Source of the DNA: CAYPOY01 sp964412395
GTDB lineage: Bacteria; Chloroflexota; Anaerolineae; B4-G1
Length of the DNA stretch: 9,635 nt
Reading direction: 5' to 3'
NCBI GenBank assembly: GCA_964412395.1
Contig: CAYPOY010000197.1
Span: forward strand, 1 to 9,635
Shown here: positions 6,580 to 9,635 of the stretch, in pieces
Position numbering within the stretch: position 1 is the stretch's first letter
How the letters are laid out: every line of letters starts with the position of its first letter
The notes under the pieces: generated by a model
What the model was told of the DNA's origin: nothing
Databases searched by the model: none
The model's input: only the letters and a program-made list of their open reading frames with translations
Program-made: the position numbers and the translations under genes

Positions 6580-7049
6580 CCCGCACCCACACCCTGCCCG
6601 CCGGGGACATCGTCACCGACACACTCGTCGTCAGTCTGACCCGAGGACTGCGGCCGGTGCAGGCCACGCTGCGGGTGGATGAGAGCCACAACCCCGGCCT
6701 CTTCAGCCACAGTCTCGCCGACGCCTGGACGCAGGAGCGCTCCCTCACCATCTCCGTGCGGGGCGACAACGACCTGCGGCTGGTCGCCAGCGGCGCGCCC
6801 ACCGTCACTGCGGTCATCACCAACGTCGGTTGGAACCCCTTCTCCGGCACGCTGCGGGCGGTGGGCCAGCGGGATGTAGGGGCTGCTCTTGCGGCTGCCC
6901 CCTTTCCAGCCTGGAGCAGGTCATCCACGTGCCTGTGGGACAAGTTGGCAACTTGTCCTACTACACTGCCACAGTGGACACCTCCGACCTCTCTCCCGGC
7001 CTCTACACCGTCACGCTGGAGGTGTGGGCCGAGAACGGGGTACTGGTGA
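6549..7049 (+). CDS. Fragment 4: short beta-sandwich piece between two frame changes
   Basis: In this frame the sequence becomes sensible immediately after the second heptamer array: IVTRTHTLPAGDIVTDTLVV, then LRPVQATLRVDES, then DNDLRLVASGAPTVTAVITN and VGWNPFSGTLRAV, an Ig-like unit matching the surrounding ones. Sense is lost at about 6875-6905, at an imperfect hairpin element. The remaining codons to the stop at 7047-7049 are Arg, Pro, Ser and Trp-rich shadow of fragment 5. The frame is open upstream to a TTG at 6471, but that part is unlikely to be used. It is best read as a middle piece of the same gene, not as an independent protein. Confidence 0.65.
   Translation, partial: AIRDSQSAIVTRTHTLPAGDIVTDTLVVSLTRGLRPVQATLRVDESHNPGLFSHSLADAWTQERSLTISVRGDNDLRLVASGAPTVTAVITNVGWNPFSGTLRAVGQRDVGAALAAAPFPAWSRSSTCLWDKLATCPTTLPQWTPPTSLPASTPSRWRCGPRTGYW
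6552..6579 (+). repeat. Heptamer array, ATTCGCA-type x4 (at frame change 3)
   Basis: Units are ATTCGCG, ATTCGCA and ATCCGCA, then a degenerate ATTGTGA. In fragment 3 the array reads FAIRNPQL and then TGA. In the frame of fragment 4 it reads IRDSQSAI and continues into good protein. The frame of the gene changes within or next to this array. Confidence 0.8.
6876..6905 (+). repeat. Imperfect hairpin element at frame change 4
   Basis: GTAGGGGC at 6876-6883 faces GCCCCC at 6897-6902. The inner bases GC (6885-6886) and GC (6894-6895) pair, around a loop near 6888-6892, with one T-T mismatch. Protein sense moves from fragment 4 (TLRAVGQR) to fragment 5 (SSLEQVIHV) across it, so it looks like an insertion that did not keep the frame. 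The exact borders are uncertain. Confidence 0.5.
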
Positions 7050-9589
7050 AGAGCGTGTCCATCACCGGCGATGTGCCCGCCCCCGACTTCGTGGTCACGC
7101 AGGTGCCCACGGAGACGACGTTGTTCAGCGACCAGGTGGTGACCCTGACCTTCGGCGTGGAGAACCAGGGTGCAGCGCCCGACCTGGCCTCGTTCCACCT
7201 GGCCCTGGGCGACCTGGAGGACGAGACGCAGAAGCAGTGGGTGGAGGCAGGGACGACGGCTCTCTTCACCTGCACCACCTACCTGCCGCTGGACCTGCCG
7301 ACGCGGGACTACCTGGGGGCCTACGTGGTCACCAGCACCCACGATCCGGCGGGCGACGCGGGCCAGGTTCTCTTCCACGTGGAGGGCCTCTCCCTCACCG
7401 TGGAGGCGCAGACCGACCAACCCTTCTACCTGGAGGGTGACCCGGTCACCGTCATCCTGACCGTCACCAACGCTGGTGGCCGGGAGACCGATGACCTGAC
7501 GGCGCTGACTGCCTTCAACGGGATCACCCGCACGCAGGTCTTCAACCTGGCCCCCGGTGCGCACGTGGCCCTCCCCTTTCCCTACACGGCCACCTTCCGG
7601 GGCGACCGCAAGGTTTTCTACGGTCTCTACGGCCACTTTGCCGACCGGGGGGCTTACCTGAACACATTGTACCTCTACCGGCGCAACCTGGGGGCCACGC
7701 TCCAGACGGACAAGCAGGTCTACCTGCCTGCCGGGACGGTATCGGCCACCCTGGTCACGACGCTGACCCAGGGCACGCTGACGGCCTATGTCCTTGGCGG
7801 GACGTACACTTTGACGATAGGCAGTGACACCGGCTTCACCTTCGTCGTGCCCGCTGACACGGAGCGGGGTTCCTACGCGCTCTACTACGTGGTGCACGGC
7901 TCGGGGACGGAGGCCGACGGCCGGGAGCAGGCGGCCTGGTTCGACGTGGCTGCCCCCTGGGTGCGGGTCATCGAATCGCACCTGGGCGAAGGGCCTTATG
8001 AGCCCGGCGACGTAGTCAGCGCCACGCTGACCATCGCCAGCGATGCCGCCCGGGATACTGAGATTGGAGCCTGGCTTCTCTATCCCGATGGCAGCGAGGG
8101 GCAGGAGCACCGGCAGACGGTGCACCTGGCGGCTTCGCTGGACAACCAGGCAGTGATTACGGCGGTCGTGACCGACACCCAGATGGGGCTGCACCAACTG
8201 CTGTATCAACTGGTCCCTGTAGCGCAAGTTGCCAACTTGCGTTATGCCCAGGCTGACGAGGAAGAGAGCGCGTCCCAGGCCGACGGCACCGAGGGGCTCG
8301 ACGTCGGTCCGGCTGGGCTGGACCGGGTGACGACTGACCAGGCGTTCTACGCTTATATCACCGACACCGTGCAGGCACTGCTGGACATCTACAGCCAAGA
8401 GGGGGGCGCGGCGCAAGTGGTCATCGCGCTGGACGATGGTCCGGTGACGACGCAAGCGGTCACTCTGGCGGCGAGCTACCAGACCGTGACCGTGACCCTG
8501 GACGTGCCCATCCCGGCTGGGGAGCGGGCGCTGACGGCCACGTTGCAGATGGACGACCGCGAGGATCGCCCCTACTGGGCTGCCCGTCAGGCCGCCTTCG
8601 ACTATGGCACCTCCCTGCCCGACCTGCGCCCCGGCGCGCCGTGGGTGGAGCTGGGCGGGAAGATCACCCGCACCCTGTCTGCGCCGGTGAGCAACGAAGG
8701 TGAGGGTGCTGCCCCGTCCACCACTGCCCGCTTCTACGACGGCGACCCGGCCCAGGGCGGGATGCTCATCGGCACGGAGACGGTCTCTGCGCTGGATGTC
8801 ACCAGTCAGACCGTGGCTTCGGTAGTGTGGGACGTCCAGGGCAAAGGTGGCGAACACACGCTGTACGTCGCCGTGGAGCCGGTGGGCGAGTTCGACGAGG
8901 AGAACAACGCGGCCCAGGCCGCCGTGACCCTGCCGTGGCTGGATACGGGTCTGGCGGTGGAGCCTGGGAGCATCATGGTCGGGGGGGCGGTGACGCTCTC
9001 GCCCCGGCTGGAGAACCTACAGGGGGCGGCTGCGCTGCCGGTGACGGCCACGGTAGTCATCCGCTCGTCGCTGGGCACGGTCGTCTACAGCCGGACCTGG
9101 ACGCTGACGTTGGGCGGCGGGGAGGAGCAGTGGCTGAGCGATGTGTGGCAGAGCGAGCCGGACGCCGGGCCGGGGGTCTACCTGGTGGTGCAGGAGGCCA
9201 CGGACGCCTACGGAGAGCACGATCTGAACAGTGCTTCCTTCATCGTCCAGGCCCCATCGCCCTGCAACGCCCTGGACGATGTGGGCATCGCTGGCCTGCC
9301 CACTGGCACCGTCGGCACTTTGTACACCTTTACTGCGACCGTCAGCCCATCTGACGCCACGCTGCCGGTCACCTATACCTGGGAGGCCACGGGGAAGGCA
9401 TCCGTCATTCACATCGTCTACGGCATTACCGACACGGCGGCCTTCACCTGGGATGTAGCTGGCACCAGGACCGTCACCGTGACGGCGGTGAACGAGTGTG
9501 AGGGCGCTGTCAGCAACACGCATGTCATCATCATTGAGTCCGGGGGGCGGTACATCTACCTGCCGCTGGTGCTGCGGAGCTATCCGTAG
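6905..9589 (+). CDS. Fragment 5: C-terminal CARDB/MG2-like array with PKD-like domain and Chloroflexota-type tail
   Basis: The frame is open from a TTG at 6830, but protein sense begins at about 6905 (SSLEQVIHVPV), giving 894 meaningful residues. Units in order: VTLTFGVENQGAAPD; a TDQPFYLEGDPVTVILTVTN unit; a DKQVYLPAGTVSATLVTTL unit; YEPGDVVSATLTIASDA; an acidic linker DEEESASQADGTEG; a TDQAFYAYITDTVQALLDI unit; a typical CARDB domain at 8615-8938; another Ig-like unit (LAVEPGSIMVGGAVTLSPRL); a PKD-like domain; and the tail. The patterns resemble MG2-type macroglobulin and CARDB folds of surface proteins. Nothing enzymatic is seen. Two in-frame palindromic repeats lie at 6936-6960 and 8220-8244. 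The stop is TAG at 9587-9589 and no terminator is visible in the 46 bases after it. Confidence 0.88.
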   Translation, partial: SSLEQVIHVPVGQVGNLSYYTATVDTSDLSPGLYTVTLEVWAENGVLVKSVSITGDVPAPDFVVTQVPTETTLFSDQVVTLTFGVENQGAAPDLASFHLALGDLEDETQKQWVEAGTTALFTCTTYLPLDLPTRDYLGAYVVTSTHDPAGDAGQVLFHVEGLSLTVEAQTDQPFYLEGDPVTVILTVTNAGGRETDDLTALTAFNGITRTQVFNLAPGAHVALPFPYTATFRGDRKVFYGLYGHFADRGAYLNTLYLYRRNLGATLQTDKQVYLPAGTVSATLVTTLTQGTLTAYVLGGTYTLTIGSDTGFTFVVPADTERGSYALYYVVHGSGTEADGREQAAWFDVAAPWVRVIESHLGEGPYEPGDVVSATLTIASDAARDTEIGAWLLYPDGSEGQEHRQTVHLAASLDNQAVITAVVTDTQMGLHQLLYQLVPVAQVANLRYAQADEEESASQADGTEGLDVGPAGLDRVTTDQAFYAYITDTVQALLDIYSQEGGAAQVVIALDDGPVTTQAVTLAASYQTVTVTLDVPIPAGERALTATLQMDDREDRPYWAARQAAFDYGTSLPDLRPGAPWVELGGKITRTLSAPVSNEGEGAAPSTTARFYDGDPAQGGMLIGTETVSALDVTSQTVASVVWDVQGKGGEHTLYVAVEPVGEFDEENNAAQAAVTLPWLDTGLAVEPGSIMVGGAVTLSPRLENLQGAAALPVTATVVIRSSLGTVVYSRTWTLTLGGGEEQWLSDVWQSEPDAGPGVYLVVQEATDAYGEHDLNSASFIVQAPSPCNALDDVGIAGLPTGTVGTLYTFTATVSPSDATLPVTYTWEATGKASVIHIVYGITDTAAFTWDVAGTRTVTVTAVNECEGAVSNTHVIIIESGGRYIYLPLVLRSYP
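6936..6960 (+). repeat. Palindromic element CAAGTTG-N-CAACTTG, copy 1
   Basis: Twelve-base arms surround a central G at 6948, with core arms 6941-6947 and 6949-6955. All pairs match except one G-T pair (6937 with 6959). It is read as VGQVGNLSY in frame after the sequence VIHVP. Confidence 0.85.
8220..8244 (+). repeat. Palindromic element CAAGTTG-N-CAACTTG, copy 2
   Basis: Twelve-base arms surround a central C at 8232, with one G-T pair (8222 with 8242). It is read as VAQVANLRY in the same codon register as copy 1, and also follows a VPV sequence. The outer stem differs from copy 1 but remains paired. Confidence 0.85.
8615..8938 (+). other. CARDB domain
   Basis: The domain reads LPDLRPGAPWVELGG, APVSNEGEGAAPSTTARFYD, GDPAQGGMLIGTETVSALDV, VVWDVQGKGGEHTLYVAVEP and FDEENNAAQAAVTLP. 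The successive signs N-x-G, FY-G-P-GG-IG, V-W and G-x-H-x-LYV-x-V-x-P, and a closing E-NN-A, are the standard CARDB (cell-adhesion-related, from bacteria) fingerprint. This is the clearest single domain in fragment 5. Confidence 0.85.
9264..9535 (+). other. PKD-like / Ig-like terminal domain
   Basis: GLPTGTVGTLYTFTATVSPS, TLPVTYTWEATGK, TAAFTWDVAGTRTVTVTAVN and CEGAVSNTHVIII follow the order of a PKD-type beta-sandwich (F-x-A-x-V, Y-x-W, F-x-x-x-G-x-x-x-V-x-V-x-A-x-N). Two cysteines, one in SPCNAL just before the domain and one in NECEG, could form a disulfide. That would suit an extracytoplasmic location. Confidence 0.6.
9542..9586 (+). other. C-terminal tail with IYLPLVLR motif
   Basis: The protein ends GGRYIYLPLVLRSYP. 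A short hydrophobic tail of the form (V/I)YLP(L/V)(V/I)x(R/K) is, from memory, common at the very end of secreted proteins in Chloroflexota. It supports both the taxonomic guess and the view that this is the true C-terminus. A role in sorting or anchoring is inference only. Confidence 0.55.
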
Positions 9590-9612
9590 CCCGGCGGGGA
9601 AGCGTAGGGGTT

Positions 9613-9635
9613 AGAGGAACAGAGGAGCAGAGGGG
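9613..9635 (+). repeat. Octamer-like array at the window edge
   Basis: Units are AGAGGAAC, AGAGGAGC and AGAGGGG, the last cut by the window end. It lies 24 bases after the stop of the giant gene and may extend beyond the window. Nothing resembling a rho-independent terminator (stem followed by a T run) is seen between the stop and this array. Confidence 0.55.

Larger units (their letters stand above)
1..9589 (+). other. Reconstructed giant surface-protein gene, 5' partial, broken by four frame changes
   Basis: This entry joins the five coding fragments listed separately. The inferred protein is the end of an RHS core, a variable tip, a GATase-like fold, a long series of Ig/CARDB/MG2-like beta-sandwich units, two carboxypeptidase-regulatory-like domains, a beta-helix, a PPC domain, further beta-sandwiches, a PKD-like domain and a Chloroflexota-type tail. 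The reading path is frame 1 (1 to about 1605), frame 2 (to about 5578), frame 1 (to about 6552), frame 3 (to about 6890) and frame 2 (to 9589). At each switch the upstream frame turns into proline, arginine and serine-rich noise, while another frame takes up recognisable beta-sandwich sequence. That is the evidence for one ancestral gene. Whether the breaks are real mutations or errors in homopolymer and repeat tracts cannot be decided from this sequence. No ribosome binding site or start lies in the window. Confidence 0.75.

Noticed and set aside
6458..8857. Long minus-strand open frame of 799 codons
   Set aside because: It is antisense to strong plus-strand beta-sandwich coding. Its translation is rich in Arg, Gly, His and Val with no domain pattern. 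Long antisense frames are expected opposite GC-rich genes.

Overview
The window is almost entirely one long plus-strand coding region. It is already open at base 1 and ends at a TAG at 9587-9589. No RNA gene, transposase, CRISPR array, promoter or terminator could be supported. The organism is probably a high-GC member of the Chloroflexota (Anaerolineae or Caldilineae type). This is an inference from three things: the protein ends in a short tail, IYLPLVLR, that I associate with secreted proteins of that phylum; it is a large beta-sandwich surface protein; and it carries several families of short interspersed repeats inside coding sequence. It was not confirmed by any search.

Layout: bases 1-519 encode the end of an RHS protein, including the conserved RHS-associated core. 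Bases 520-945 encode a variable RHS tip. Bases 1081-1735 encode a glutamine-amidotransferase-like fold that appears to lack a catalytic cysteine. From about 1740 to 9535 there is a long series of Ig-like, CARDB-like and MG2-like beta-sandwich units. Interposed in that series are two carboxypeptidase-regulatory-like domains (about 3812-4340), a right-handed parallel beta-helix (4397-5155) and a pre-peptidase C-terminal (PPC) domain (5168-5536). A PKD-like domain and the C-terminal tail close the protein. The whole reads as about 3,190 codons of a secreted or surface-displayed polypeptide whose N-terminus lies outside the window.

The reading frame is not continuous. Going 5' to 3' the meaningful frame changes four times: near 1605-1612, near 5575-5580, near 6552-6576 and near 6883-6905. 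The gene therefore appears as five overlapping open frames. Protein sense continues across every break, so these are fragments of one gene and not five genes. Either the gene is a recent pseudogene, or some breaks are assembly errors in G/C runs, or the runs are slippage-prone.

The most interesting feature is the density of short interspersed repeats inside this single gene. There are three poly-C/poly-G elements, two copies of a 24-base element, two palindromes with compensatory stem changes, three heptamer arrays and one or two further hairpin elements. They sit at or near loops between predicted beta-strands. In each of the three multi-copy families, every copy is read in the same codon register. 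Three of the four frame changes fall inside such elements, and the fourth falls in a possible degenerate one.
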